A stretch of 64,000 nucleotides of DNA, from assembly GCF_900637055.1 (NCBI RefSeq), contig NZ_LR134338.1, forward strand, positions 4,739,001 to 4,803,000, read 5' to 3'. The translations under genes were made by a program, and so were the position numbers. This stretch comes from Brevibacillus brevis (GTDB lineage: Bacteria > Bacillota > Bacilli > Brevibacillales > Brevibacillaceae). Shown here one piece after another: positions 43,350-53,379 of this stretch (position 1 is its first letter; each line of letters begins with the position of its first letter). The notes under the pieces are model-generated. The model ran no database searches and was not told where the DNA came from. It saw nothing but the letters and a program-made list of their open reading frames with translations.

Positions 43350-45611
43350 TTAGCGAATCGGGCAAGCTCCGCCTTCGCAAGATTCAGCCGTGGACAGATC
43401 AGCCTCGCCGCCGGTTTCATACTGCTGCAAAATCGCAGGATCAAATGGCTTCATGGACTGCTTCAATGCCTCGTACTGTTCTTTGGTGCACTCTTCATAT
43501 GGAGCCAATTGGTAGTTTCCTCCATCCAATTGCAAGAAGGATACACCTACGAAATTATCCCAGTTATCGTAAACGATGTCTTCTACTTCTGCCCACTCTT
43601 CCTTGCGTACCGTAATGGTGTTCGAAGAGTTGTGCTCGGTATATTCTTTCTGGAAACGGAAGTACGTATCGAATTGGCGTTTTGCACTTACTTCGTTCTT
43701 CGTTTCTTCTGCACCTGATGCCACAGGGAAATCGATCACAAGTGTACGTGCATTTGCCATGCGCTCTTCATACGTTTCGCCTGGTGTTCCTACCTCTGGG
43801 TTGACTGTCCAGCCGAGAGCTTGTACCGCTTTTGCCAATGGGTCCTCGGCATTGATACGGATGCGGCGGATGTAGTACGGCGAATGGGACCAGTGCAGAC
43901 CGCTGGAGACACCACCAGCTACTTGAGACAGCGTACCTTCCGGCTTCACGGTCGTAACCAAGAGTGGAGAGTTCACACGCAGCTCATACGCATATCGGTT
44001 CGCCTCGTCACGAGCAGCATCGCCCAGCTGGCGCAGCAATTCGAGCTCTTGCTCTTCTGTATAGCCAAGAGATGCCAACGCATCCTTTACACCAGTAAGG
44101 GAAGTTCCGAGCAAACGGTCACGCTGTTGAACAGTATCCCAATGCGGCAACTCCAACGTTACCAGCGTCATGCGCAAACCGGCACGAGCAGATTTGCGTT
44201 GTGCTTCCAGCAAGCCATCGAGATCCAGGTACTTGGAGCCATCCTCGCGATCCTTCACGAATTCAACCAGATTGACTGTCGTCAGGTTGCAGACGCCATA
44301 AGAATCGAGCAGGATTTCTGCACAAGGGTTCAAGCCCTCTGCATTTGGACGACGACGGTTCGCTTCTTCCAAATTGATGAAGCCTGGTTCGCCTTCCAAT
44401 TGCATCAAGGTGAACACGAGGTTCAAGAATGGCTTAGTCGGTTGTTTGGTAAACGCGATAGAGTTGTTGGACATGCGGCGGTGATCCAGACCGAAGCGTC
44501 CGTCTCCTACATTTTGGATGCTGTCAAACCATACAGGCTTGTGCTCTCCCAACAGCTCGCCCACACGGCGGTGGTGGTTCAGCTGATCCTCTGTCCAGAA
44601 GCCGTTGATGCCGTATTTCGCCAGCATGCACTCGTAATCATCGTGATCAAACAGGAAAATTTCCGCTGTACGGCGCACGCCACCTACAACGACGTTTGCT
44701 CCGATGAGGTTTCCAATGTCGAGAATATGTATCGGACGGATTTTGCCGTATCCTTTTTCATCACTCTCGATTGGTGCCAAATGCTGGTCGATTTGGTTTT
44801 TCAACACTTTGTCGATTCCTTCAAACATTTCGCGAAGCGGCTCATGACCACTAGCTGTACCGCCAAAACGCTTCAGTCGCTCGCCTTTCGGACGCACGCT
44901 GTTATAAGAGATTTTCACGGTGTGAATGTGTTCGTAAGTGGAATCTGTCAAAATTTGCAGGTAGAGACGGAGGGATTCTACCCAGCCTTCTTTACTGTCG
45001 CCCACATAAATTTTGGCAAAGCCGTTATCCAGTACATTCAGCTCAGAACGCTCCAGGCGTTGATGCTTTGGCAGCGGTCTGTATTCAGAAGAAAGCAGCG
45101 AAACATTCGTGCGAATCGGGCCCAGTCCAGCAGCCATTTCCTTCGTGCATTTGAAGCCTACGCCAGTTCCTACCAAGAGAAGGTAGAACAAATCGCCCAA
45201 GTCATCCCAAGACTTGATGTTCAGGAAGGAGCAGTTGAAGTTCGCCAACGGATACAAATCCGCTACGCCGTTGTCTGCACCGCCAACCCACAAGGTACGA
45301 CCAGACAAAAACTGGCGAAGGTTGAACATGTTGTCAAACAAACCTTCTGCCTCTTTTTCCATTGCACGAGAATCGGCGTACATTCCGATTTTGTTCAAAT
45401 GCTGATAAGCCAGCTTAATATTGTAATCCACCGAGCGGCGGCAGGTTTCTTTCCACGTTTCCCGTCTTCCTTTTTCCGGTACAAAGCGAGAATAAGTACG
45501 GTAGTAAACAAATTGTCCCAGAGGACTCATATGGATCGGAAAATCAGGATATTGATCTAAGAATTCATCCCGCAAAAATTGAGTTCGGGATACGGTTTCG
45601 GTCGCCAGCAT
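43350..45611 (-). CDS. nrdJ: Adenosylcobalamin-dependent ribonucleoside-triphosphate reductase (class II, monomeric)
   Basis: Makes deoxyribonucleotides from ribonucleoside triphosphates using coenzyme B12, independent of oxygen. The 753 residues match the monomeric Lactobacillus leichmannii RTPR type (about 739). Visible motifs are the active-site cysteine region [14 protein letters not shown], the [21 protein letters not shown] segment with the Asn/Cys/Glu catalytic set, [17 protein letters not shown] (phosphate binding), and the C-terminal redox pair in [10 protein letters not shown]. Tandem NrdR-like boxes in the promoter and nrdR in the same window indicate NrdR control. Confidence 0.95.
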   Translation of the reverse strand: MLATETVSRTQFLRDEFLDQYPDFPIHMSPLGQFVYYRTYSRFVPEKGRRETWKETCRRSVDYNIKLAYQHLNKIGMYADSRAMEKEAEGLFDNMFNLRQFLSGRTLWVGGADNGVADLYPLANFNCSFLNIKSWDDLGDLFYLLLVGTGVGFKCTKEMAAGLGPIRTNVSLLSSEYRPLPKHQRLERSELNVLDNGFAKIYVGDSKEGWVESLRLYLQILTDSTYEHIHTVKISYNSVRPKGERLKRFGGTASGHEPLREMFEGIDKVLKNQIDQHLAPIESDEKGYGKIRPIHILDIGNLIGANVVVGGVRRTAEIFLFDHDDYECMLAKYGINGFWTEDQLNHHRRVGELLGEHKPVWFDSIQNVGDGRFGLDHRRMSNNSIAFTKQPTKPFLNLVFTLMQLEGEPGFINLEEANRRRPNAEGLNPCAEILLDSYGVCNLTTVNLVEFVKDREDGSKYLDLDGLLEAQRKSARAGLRMTLVTLELPHWDTVQQRDRLLGTSLTGVKDALASLGYTEEQELELLRQLGDAARDEANRYAYELRVNSPLLVTTVKPEGTLSQVAGGVSSGLHWSHSPYYIRRIRINAEDPLAKAVQALGWTVNPEVGTPGETYEERMANARTLVIDFPVASGAEETKNEVSAKRQFDTYFRFQKEYTEHNSSNTITVRKEEWAEVEDIVYDNWDNFVGVSFLQLDGGNYQLAPYEECTKEQYEALKQSMKPFDPAILQQYETGGEADLSTAESCEGGACPIR

Positions 45612-45678
45612 ATCGTTCCTCCTTCGAATCTTTCCTCTCTAGTTTAACTATCTTTATCTATAAAACTCAATAGTTTTA

Positions 45679-45723
45679 CCTATATATTGTGCAAAATAAT
45701 TTTCGACAATACTAGATGTTGTG
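45679..45723. promoter_or_regulatory. Tandem NrdR boxes over the nrdJ promoter
   Basis: Two boxes, CCTATATATTGTG (45679-45691) and ACTAGATGTTGTG (45711-45723), spaced 32 bp or three helical turns, match the ACACWATATVTTGTG-like NrdR pattern in their conserved half. A minus-strand promoter candidate lies between and over them: TTGTCG, 17 bp, TATATA. This is the geometry expected for NrdR repression. Confidence 0.65.
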
Positions 45724-45990
45724 TTTGCCCTAAAAAAACACTTGACACAAAATCCCGAACATTGGACGTATAGAAGGACCATTTTATGTTCAGCCTTTTC
45801 CTGGCAACGAGTGCTACAACACCCGTTCTGTCATGATTTGGAAACCCCGAACGTATGGATTTCATCCGTCCTGACACAAAGCCACCGACCGATTTTAACA
45901 GATTCCCACTCGCTTTGCACCACCTAATAATCACCGTTATCTGGTAAAACTTATCAGGTAGTTCGTCGGCTAACCCTTTTTGCACCAAGC
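45724..45990. other. Unassigned intergenic region upstream of nrdJ
   Basis: About 270 bp between the pyk terminator and the nrdJ promoter. A 115-codon frame crosses it on the minus strand but has no ribosome site and ends inside the nrdJ promoter. I looked for a cobalamin riboswitch because nrdJ needs B12, but the B12-box core is absent. Confidence 0.4.
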
Positions 45991-45995
45991 CAAAA

Positions 45996-46018
45996 AAGGG
46001 TGACACTTGGTCACCCTT
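45996..46018 (-). terminator. Terminator of pfkA-pyk
   Basis: Stem AAGGGTGAC/GTCACCCTT class hairpin with a short loop and T6 on the minus strand, 36 bp after pyk. Confidence 0.88.
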
Positions 46019-46053
46019 CAGAGGCATTCTCCATTAAAGATGAATATTTTTAC

Positions 46054-47808
46054 CTACAGAATCCGGGCATGTCCTGAGTAAATATGCCCACGTTCAGAAT
46101 CCACTGTTACGATTTGTCCGTCCTTCAATACATCCGTAGCAAATTGCACCCCTACGATGACTGGAACGCCGAGATTCAGGCCTACAATAGCTGCGTGAGA
46201 AGTAAGCCCGCCCTCTTCGCAAATCACCGCTCCAGCCTTGCCAAACGCTTCAATCATATCGGAGTCGGTACCGATCGTTACCAGGATCGCTCCTTCTTCT
46301 ACCTTTGCCAGTGCCTCTTCAGCGGATCTAGCAATAACTACCTTGTTTGTGACAACTTTTCGGCCGATTCCTTGTCCTTTTGCTACTACATCGCCAATGA
46401 CATGGATTTTCATCAGGTTCGTTGTCCCAACTTCACGCACAGGCACGCCTGCTGTGATCACAACGAGATCCCCATGACGAACGAAGCCTGCATCAAGCGC
46501 CTCCTGGACAGACATCTCCAGCATTTCATCGGTTGTATTCGCCATCTCGCCCTTTACCGGATACACGCCATTTACGAGTGCAAGACGGCGAATAATCGCT
46601 TCATGCGGCGTTACAGCCACGATTGGTGCTTTTGGACGGAACTTTGATACCATGCGAGCTGTGTGTCCGCTTTCGGTCGCTGTAATAATTGCTGCTGCGT
46701 CCAGATCCAATGCTGCATTGGATACAGCTTGGCTGATGGCATCCGTAATCGTCACTTGTTTGAGCTGTGCTTGCGCGTACAAGATCTCACGATAATTCAG
46801 CTCTTGCTCTGCACGCACTGCGATCCGTACCATGGTTTCGACAGACTCAACCGGGTATTTACCGGCAGCCGTCTCACCGGAGAGCATGATGGCGTCTGTA
46901 CCATCGAAAATGGCGTTCGCAACGTCACTCGCTTCCGCACGTGTTGGACGTGGGTTGCGCTGCATGGAATCTAGCATTTGTGTCGCCGTAATGACTGGCT
47001 TCGCAAGTTCGTTACATTTTTTGATCAGCTTCTTCTGAACAAGTGGTACTTCTTCTGCCGGAATCTCTACGCCCAAATCACCACGCGCCACCATGATTCC
47101 ATCTGTTACTACCAGAATTTCGTCAACGTTGTCGACGCCTTCCTGGTTTTCGATTTTCGCGATAATATCGATACGAACGTTATGGCGCTCCAGGATTTGG
47201 CGAATCTCCAAGATATCCGATGCTTTTCGGACGAAGGAAGCCGCAATGAAATCGACTCCTTGTTCAATACCGAATTCGATATCCTGTGCATCCTTTTCTG
47301 TGATACCTGGCAAGTTGATTTTAACACCAGGTACATTGACGCCTTTTTTGCTCTTCAGTGTTCCGCCGTTTTTGATCAAGCAGATGATTTCGGTGTCACT
47401 CACTTCTTGTACAGTCAACCCGATCAAGCCGTCGTCAATCAAGATTGTATCGCCGATTTTTACATCATGAGGCAATTCCGGATACGTAATGGAGACGCGC
47501 TCTGCTGTACCCGCTACTTCCTCAGTGGTGAGGATCAGCGTATTTCCTTCTACGAGCTCGACTGCATCTGCTGCAAGCGTACCCGTACGAATTTCAGGAC
47601 CTTTTGTATCCAACAGGATTGCAACGGGTTTCCCGGTTTCTTTTGATGCCTGACGAATGTTTACAATTCGCGCCGCATGCTCCTCATGGGAACCGTGCGA
47701 GAAATTCAAACGCGCTACGTTCATTCCTGCTTCGATCAGTTTTTTCAGTGTTTCAACCGATTCACTCGCCGGTCCGATGGTACACACAATTTTTGCTTTC
47801 CTTAACAT
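46054..47808 (-). CDS. pyk: Pyruvate kinase with C-terminal PEP-utiliser domain
   Basis: Converts phosphoenolpyruvate and ADP to pyruvate and ATP. The N terminus [17 protein letters not shown] and catalytic segments ([44 protein letters not shown]) are intact. After about residue 475 comes the extra domain found in Bacillus-type enzymes, with the PEP-utiliser His motif [24 protein letters not shown] 47808 follows GAGGAGG and gives about 584 residues; an upstream in-frame extension would run into the pfkA region. It lies directly after pfkA. Confidence 0.96.
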   Translation of the reverse strand: MLRKAKIVCTIGPASESVETLKKLIEAGMNVARLNFSHGSHEEHAARIVNIRQASKETGKPVAILLDTKGPEIRTGTLAADAVELVEGNTLILTTEEVAGTAERVSITYPELPHDVKIGDTILIDDGLIGLTVQEVSDTEIICLIKNGGTLKSKKGVNVPGVKINLPGITEKDAQDIEFGIEQGVDFIAASFVRKASDILEIRQILERHNVRIDIIAKIENQEGVDNVDEILVVTDGIMVARGDLGVEIPAEEVPLVQKKLIKKCNELAKPVITATQMLDSMQRNPRPTRAEASDVANAIFDGTDAIMLSGETAAGKYPVESVETMVRIAVRAEQELNYREILYAQAQLKQVTITDAISQAVSNAALDLDAAAIITATESGHTARMVSKFRPKAPIVAVTPHEAIIRRLALVNGVYPVKGEMANTTDEMLEMSVQEALDAGFVRHGDLVVITAGVPVREVGTTNLMKIHVIGDVVAKGQGIGRKVVTNKVVIARSAEEALAKVEEGAILVTIGTDSDMIEAFGKAGAVICEEGGLTSHAAIVGLNLGVPVIVGVQFATDVLKDGQIVTVDSERGHIYSGHARIL

Positions 47809-47848
47809 AGGATGTAAGCCTCCTCTACACTCGTAAAAACTGTCGGTA

Positions 47849-48835
<987 letters not shown>

Positions 48836-48858
48836 TTAGCATGTCATTTAACGGAAAC

Positions 48859-48942
48859 AGTATGTACCATACTTTGTATGAAACATGCTGTATCACTCAA
48901 TTCCTCATATCTGTTATACACTCGAAAGATATGTGCCATACT
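48859..48942. promoter_or_regulatory. Putative operators upstream of pfkA
   Basis: A palindrome AGTATGTACCATACT (48859-48873) lies 50-65 bp upstream of pfkA. A related half, TGTGCCATACT (48932-48942), lies 59 bp beyond it. The half-site resembles TGTGTCATACT in the gapB promoter and fits the CcpN pattern TRTGHYATAYW. A weak minus-strand promoter (TTGAGT, 16 bp, TACAAA) lies just upstream of the palindrome. Confidence 0.45.
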
Positions 48943-49014
48943 TTTTGAAAGCTCTGATAACTCTTTCATTCGACTTCGATTGTAGCAGATTTCCCTCGGA
49001 GAAAAAAGAAAAAA

Positions 49015-49041
49015 ACGCCCCCTGTTTCTTACAGGGAGGCG
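49015..49041 (-). terminator. Terminator overlapping the accA stop codon
   Basis: Stem CGCCTCCCTGT/ACAGGGGGCG on the minus strand, with TAA in the loop-side arm and T7 after it. Confidence 0.82.
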
Positions 49042-49985
49042 AATTCTCCGATCTGTTTAAACTTCTCGTAACGGTCCTGTATCAATTCATCTGGAGTTAA
49101 ACGGCCCAGCTGTTCTAGTTGTTCCGTGATGACCGCCTTGACCATCCCTGCCTGCGCGATCAAATCACGATGGGCTCCTCCGAATGGTTCATCAATAATT
49201 CCGTCAATGACTCCTAATTCCAACAAATCAGGAGCCGTAATTTTCATCGTCTCCGCTGCACGCATACCCAAGCTGGAATCTCTCCAGAGGATCGCGGCGG
49301 CACTCTCCGGTGCAATCACGGAGTAATAGGAATTCTCCAACATATAGATACGGTTACCTACGCTGATCGCCAAGGCTCCACCGCTTCCGCCTTCCCCGAT
49401 GACGATACAAATAATCGGCACGCCAAATGTCGCCATTTCACGCAGATTGCGGGCAATCGCTTCACTCTGACCGCGCTCTTCTGCCGCTTTTCCAGGATAT
49501 GCTCCTGATGTATTGATAAAGCAAATAATCGGGCGACCGAACTTATCCGCCTGCTGCATAATGCGCAATGCCTTCCGGTAGCCTTCTGGATGAGCCATCC
49601 CGAAATTGCGCTTGATGTTGTCTTTTGTGTCTTTCCCTTTTTGGTGACCGATGACCGTAACCGGACGTCCATCCAGCTTGGCAATTCCACCCACAATCGA
49701 ATGGTCGTCTCCGAACAAACGGTCTCCATGAACCTCGATAAAATCAGTAAAAAGTAGTTGTATATAGTCCAAAGTCGTTGGCCGTTCCGGATGACGAGCC
49801 AGCTGTACGCGTTGCCAAGGAGTCAAGTTGCCGTAAATTTGCTCAGCAAGCTCTTTTGATTTTTGTTCGAGACGCTGTACTTCGTCAGAGAAGTCAATTC
49901 CCTTTTCCTCTGTAAAACGGCGCAATTCCTTAATCTTGTCTTGTAATTCTACTAATGGCTTTTCAAAGGAGAGCTCGCCTGCCAT
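49029..49985 (-). CDS. accA: Acetyl-CoA carboxylase carboxyltransferase, alpha subunit
   Basis: With AccD, transfers the carboxyl group from carboxybiotin to acetyl-CoA for fatty acid synthesis. 318 residues with the family start [67 protein letters not shown] and [11 protein letters not shown]. It overlaps accD by 34 bp, ensuring equal translation of the two subunits. Confidence 0.97.
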   Translation of the reverse strand: MAGELSFEKPLVELQDKIKELRRFTEEKGIDFSDEVQRLEQKSKELAEQIYGNLTPWQRVQLARHPERPTTLDYIQLLFTDFIEVHGDRLFGDDHSIVGGIAKLDGRPVTVIGHQKGKDTKDNIKRNFGMAHPEGYRKALRIMQQADKFGRPIICFINTSGAYPGKAAEERGQSEAIARNLREMATFGVPIICIVIGEGGSGGALAISVGNRIYMLENSYYSVIAPESAAAILWRDSSLGMRAAETMKITAPDLLELGVIDGIIDEPFGGAHRDLIAQAGMVKAVITEQLEQLGRLTPDELIQDRYEKFKQIGEFASL

Positions 49986-50908
49986 GTTTCTACTCCTTCC
50001 CGAGACGTGTGCATCTCTACCAGTTTGGACAGCGTATTTCGCATATCCTTACGGTGTACCACCATGTCGAGCTGCCCATTTTTCAACAAGAATTCCGCTG
50101 TTTGGAAGTCTTTTGGCAACTCCTGACGGATCGTTTGCTCAATGACTCGACGCCCAGCAAAACCGATCATAGCACCTGGTTCTGCGATATTGTAATCTCC
50201 CAACGAAGAAAAGCTGGCTGATACGCCACCATATGTAGGATTCGTCATGACCGAGACAAACAGTAAGCGTTCGCGATCCAATCGAGACAACGCTGCGCTG
50301 GTTTTCGCCATTTGCATCAGGCTCAATACGCCTTCTTGCATACGCGCTCCACCAGATGCACTGAACAGAATGAAAGGCAAACGCCGTTCGATCGCTTGCT
50401 CAATTGCGCGCGTGATTTTCTCCCCGACGACCGATCCCATACTCGCCATACGGAAACGAGAATCCATGACCCCAATCACGATGCGGTTTCCACTCAGAAC
50501 ACCTTCGCCTGTAATGATCGCCTCGTTCAAATTGGTGGTAGCCATATCTTTCTCCAGTTTTTCCAAATAACCAGGAAAACCGAGTGGATTGGCTGTAATC
50601 AAATTGGCATCAAATTCTTCTGTTAGAACCCCATCATCCAGAAGCGCTTGCAGTCGCTCTGGAGCGGACATGGAGTAGTGGAACTGGCAGCCTTTGCAGA
50701 CGCGCAAGTTCTTCTCCAAATCCTTCGAGTAGTGAATCGTCCCACAATGTGGGCATTTATTCATCAATCCCTCAGGGACTTCCTTTTCTTTCGTACCCGC
50801 TTCCTTGCTAGTGTCGGCGGAAGCAGGGACACGTGCTAGTGTCTCTGAAGGAACTGTAGCGAATTTGCGCTTTTTCCCAAAAAGATCTTTAAGCACAGGT
50901 AAACCCAC
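49952..50908 (-). CDS. accD: Acetyl-CoA carboxylase carboxyltransferase, beta subunit
   Basis: 318 residues. The zinc ribbon [20 protein letters not shown] lies at about 52-71 and continues KGC. The carboxyltransferase fold carries [26 protein letters not shown] and [17 protein letters not shown]. The N-terminal stretch before the zinc ribbon (about 50 residues, Ala/Thr/Lys/Glu rich) is longer than in E. coli AccD and looks disordered. Cotranscribed with accA and preceded by a small gene. Confidence 0.96.
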   Translation of the reverse strand: MGLPVLKDLFGKKRKFATVPSETLARVPASADTSKEAGTKEKEVPEGLMNKCPHCGTIHYSKDLEKNLRVCKGCQFHYSMSAPERLQALLDDGVLTEEFDANLITANPLGFPGYLEKLEKDMATTNLNEAIITGEGVLSGNRIVIGVMDSRFRMASMGSVVGEKITRAIEQAIERRLPFILFSASGGARMQEGVLSLMQMAKTSAALSRLDRERLLFVSVMTNPTYGGVSASFSSLGDYNIAEPGAMIGFAGRRVIEQTIRQELPKDFQTAEFLLKNGQLDMVVHRKDMRNTLSKLVEMHTSREGVETWQASSPLKSH

Positions 50909-50916
50909 CTTTCTCT

Positions 50917-51099
50917 TCAGTGAAGGATCGTGCCGAGTACATCCCGGACTTCGTTTAGTTCGCTCTCCGGCACGAGAATCTCGTATTGCTTCGAGACCTT
51001 ACCTTCGCGAACCTTTACCAAAAACCCTTCATCTGTCAAACGTTGCTGTATCCGTTCTGCAATTCTAGCGCTAGGAGCGATGTAGATGACCGTCCACAT
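50917..51099 (-). CDS. Small DUF2007-like protein upstream of accD
   Basis: 60 residues: [58 protein letters not shown]. The beta-alpha-beta-beta-alpha pattern (VIYIAP, then [11 protein letters not shown], two strands, a final helix) resembles the DUF2007 'putative signal transducing' fold. It has GAGGAGG ahead of its ATG and ends 8 bp before accD, so it is the first gene of the acc unit. Function unknown; a link to acetyl-CoA carboxylase is suggested only by position. Confidence 0.7.
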   Translation of the reverse strand: MWTVIYIAPSARIAERIQQRLTDEGFLVKVREGKVSKQYEILVPESELNEVRDVLGTILH

Positions 51100-51180
51100 G
51101 CTGGCTTCCTCCTCAATCGTCCAATACAGGTCTGCATCATCATATCACAGCGCCAGCGCCCCTCGCAAATTGAGGGAAAA

Positions 51181-51852
51181 CTAAAGCTTGCTGTTCTCCA
51201 AATGCTTCTTCATTCTCTCTAACGCGACGTTCACATCGCCTTCGCGAATGGCTTCCATAATCTGTCGATGCTCTACAAGTGCTGCACTCGCTCTGCCTTC
51301 GCGCGACAGCGACTCAATACGGATACTGTTGCTGTACTCAACCAAAGGCGTCCAGATGCGATGCAGAATCGAGTTGCGGCTGGAGCGACATATGACACGA
51401 TGAAACTGATAATCTTCTTCCGCAGGTACCTCGCCTCTTGCTACTCTTTCCTCTGCAATGGCCAGGATGCGTTCCATTTCATCAAAATGCTTGTCAGTCG
51501 CCCGTCTACAGGCTAAGCGGACAGCATCCAGCTCTAGCATTCGCCGCATTTCGATCAAGTCCTTCTTGGTTTTGGTATCCCGCAGGATAAAAAAGCCAAG
51601 AATATCGATCAGCCGATTGTGTCGGTAATGCTTGAGGAAGGTGCCTTCCCCGCGACGGGTCTCAATGAGTCCGAGCAGCTCCAGAGCCCGAAGAGCCTCG
51701 CGTACAGAGGAACGACCTGCTCCCAGTTGCTCGGACAACTCTCGCTCAGACGGCAGCTTATCCCCGGGCCGCAAGTTTTGCTCCTGAATGATTTCATGAA
51801 GTTGCAGGAGAATTCCTTCGTAAACCTTTCGATCTTGGGAAGAGTCGAGCAC
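51181..51852 (-). CDS. FadR/GntR-family transcriptional regulator (FCD domain)
   Basis: About 223 residues: GntR winged helix at the N terminus (LRPGDKLPSERELSEQLGAGRSSVREALRALELLGLIETRRGEGTFL) and a C-terminal all-helical FCD effector domain (EMRRMLELDAVRLACRRAT, DYQFHRVICRSSRN, EHRQIMEAI with the metal-binding His and Asp pattern). FCD regulators respond to organic acids such as lactate, gluconate or other metabolites. GTG 51852 is preceded by AAGGAGG. It lies between malic enzyme and the acc genes; an FadR-type palindrome upstream of the malic enzyme gene is a likely target. Confidence 0.9.
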   Translation of the reverse strand: MLDSSQDRKVYEGILLQLHEIIQEQNLRPGDKLPSERELSEQLGAGRSSVREALRALELLGLIETRRGEGTFLKHYRHNRLIDILGFFILRDTKTKKDLIEMRRMLELDAVRLACRRATDKHFDEMERILAIAEERVARGEVPAEEDYQFHRVICRSSRNSILHRIWTPLVEYSNSIRIESLSREGRASAALVEHRQIMEAIREGDVNVALERMKKHLENSKL

Positions 51853-51956
51853 GATTATCCTCCTTACTCGTACCTTCAACGAGGATCACCCTCCACGTTG
51901 TAAAAAGCCTACGTTTTTTCGCGGAGGGTGTCGTCGGTGCCTCGATAAAGAGTATT

Positions 51957-53201
51957 TTACGCTTCTTGGTAAGAGATAGCTGTCAATTTCGTCGTTTTTT
52001 GTTTTACTTCTTCCGGATCAACTGTGATGCGAGCAACACCAGTTTCCATCGCTGCTTTTGCTACTGCCGCAGCTACGTTTGGCGCTACACGTGGATCGAA
52101 TGCGGAAGGGATCACTTTATCCGCAGTAAGCTCTTCTGGTGTGATCAGGTCTGCGATGGCATATACAGCAGCGAGCTTCATTTCTTCGTTGATCTCCGTT
52201 GCACGTACATCCAAAGCGCCACGGAAGATTCCCGGGAATGCCAGTACGTTGTTTACTTGGTTCGGGAAGTCCGAACGGCCTGTACCGATTACTGCCGCAC
52301 CTGCTTCTTTTGCTTCTTGCGGCATGATTTCTGGTACTGGGTTTGCCATAGCGAAGATGATCGGATCGCGGTTCATCGAACGAACCATGTCCTGTGTAAC
52401 AGCGCCAGCTACGGATACACCGATAAATACGTCAGCGCCCTTCATTGCATCAGCCAGGTCACCTTGCAGCATGCTGCGGTTCGTGATTTTCGCCATTTGT
52501 TCCTTCACTGGGTTCATACCGAATGGACGGCCTTCGTACACGATTCCTTTTGTATCAACCATGATCACTTCTTTCACGCCCATGGAAATCAAAAGCTTCA
52601 TGATCGCGATACCAGCTGCACCTGCACCGTTCGCTACCACGCGGATATCTTCCAGCTTTTTGTCAACCACGCGCAGAGCATTGATCAGACCTGCCGCTGT
52701 AACGATTGCTGTACCGTGTTGGTCATCGTGGAAAATCGGGATGTTTGTTTCGCGCTTCAGACGCTCTTCAATCTCGAAGCATGCAGGAGCTGCGATATCT
52801 TCCAAGTTAACGCCACCAAAAGTAGGCTCGAGCAGTTTTACTGTCTCTACGATTTTATCTACATCTGTTGTATTCAAGCAGATCGGGAATGCATCTACGC
52901 CTGCGAAGGATTTGAACAGAACGGCTTTACCTTCCATAACCGGCATAGCTGCTTCTGGTCCGATGTTTCCGAGACCCAGTACAGCAGTACCGTCGCTGAC
53001 TACTGCAACCAGATTGCCTTTCATCGTGTAATCGTACACTTTGGACTTGTCATCAAAAATATCTTTGCAAGGTTCAGCAACCCCAGGAGAATAGGCAAGA
53101 CTCAGATCGTAAGCATTGCGAACGGGTACCTTGGTCACTGCCTCCAATTTTCCTTGATGTTTTCTGTGAAGCTCCAGTGCTTCCTCTCTCAGGTTGGACA
53201 T
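51957..53201 (-). CDS. NAD(P)-dependent malic enzyme
   Basis: Decarboxylates malate to pyruvate. About 414 residues, the short bacterial type (YtsJ-like). Malic domain: NAYDLSLAYSPGVAEPCKDI (Tyr), YTMKGNLVAVVSDGTAVLGLG and GKAVLFKSFAGVDAFP (catalytic Lys). Metal site: NIPIFHDDQHGTAIV. NAD domain: VVANGAGAAGIAIMKL. ATG 53201 follows GGAGTGGG; an in-frame extension upstream crosses the promoter and operator. It lies beside dnaE as ytsJ does in B. subtilis; cofactor preference is not certain. Confidence 0.94.
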   Translation of the reverse strand: MSNLREEALELHRKHQGKLEAVTKVPVRNAYDLSLAYSPGVAEPCKDIFDDKSKVYDYTMKGNLVAVVSDGTAVLGLGNIGPEAAMPVMEGKAVLFKSFAGVDAFPICLNTTDVDKIVETVKLLEPTFGGVNLEDIAAPACFEIEERLKRETNIPIFHDDQHGTAIVTAAGLINALRVVDKKLEDIRVVANGAGAAGIAIMKLLISMGVKEVIMVDTKGIVYEGRPFGMNPVKEQMAKITNRSMLQGDLADAMKGADVFIGVSVAGAVTQDMVRSMNRDPIIFAMANPVPEIMPQEAKEAGAAVIGTGRSDFPNQVNNVLAFPGIFRGALDVRATEINEEMKLAAVYAIADLITPEELTADKVIPSAFDPRVAPNVAAAVAKAAMETGVARITVDPEEVKQKTTKLTAISYQEA

Positions 53202-53273
53202 GAGATCCCACTCCATTTCACGATAATAGTTTCTATGATTGCTTGTAGGCAGTAAAAATGCCTGGGTTATTCC

Positions 53274-53290
53274 AAGTGGTCTGACCACTT
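53274..53290. promoter_or_regulatory. FadR/GntR-type operator upstream of malic enzyme
   Basis: AAGTGGTCTGACCACTT is a perfect 8-bp inverted repeat around one base and closely resembles the E. coli FadR consensus AACTGGTCYGACCAGTT. It lies 73-89 bp upstream of the malic enzyme start and downstream of -10-like sequences, a position suited to repression. The FCD regulator two genes away is the obvious candidate ligand-responsive repressor. Confidence 0.65.
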
Positions 53291-53356
53291 ATTGAGTTAT
53301 GCTCTCAATATAATAAAAAACTGTTCTCCTGTAAACCTGCCGAAAACGGCGAAAAA

Positions 53357-53379
53357 GGGAGGACATTCTTCATCCTCCC
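53357..53379 (-). terminator. Terminator overlapping the dnaE stop codon
   Basis: Perfect 7-bp stem GGGAGGA/TCCTCCC with T5 on the minus strand; the dnaE TGA lies inside the hairpin. Confidence 0.82.

Noticed and set aside
43821-45560. Long plus-strand frame antisense to nrdJ
   Set aside because: Full antisense shadow of a highly conserved gene; protein has no family character and is rich in shadow-type residues.
45612-45990. Cobalamin riboswitch before nrdJ
   Set aside because: The conserved B12-box and core elements are not present, and such switches usually control the B12-independent alternative.
45680-46027. 115-codon minus-strand frame upstream of nrdJ
   Set aside because: Covers the pyk terminator and nrdJ promoter, no ribosome site, no recognisable protein.
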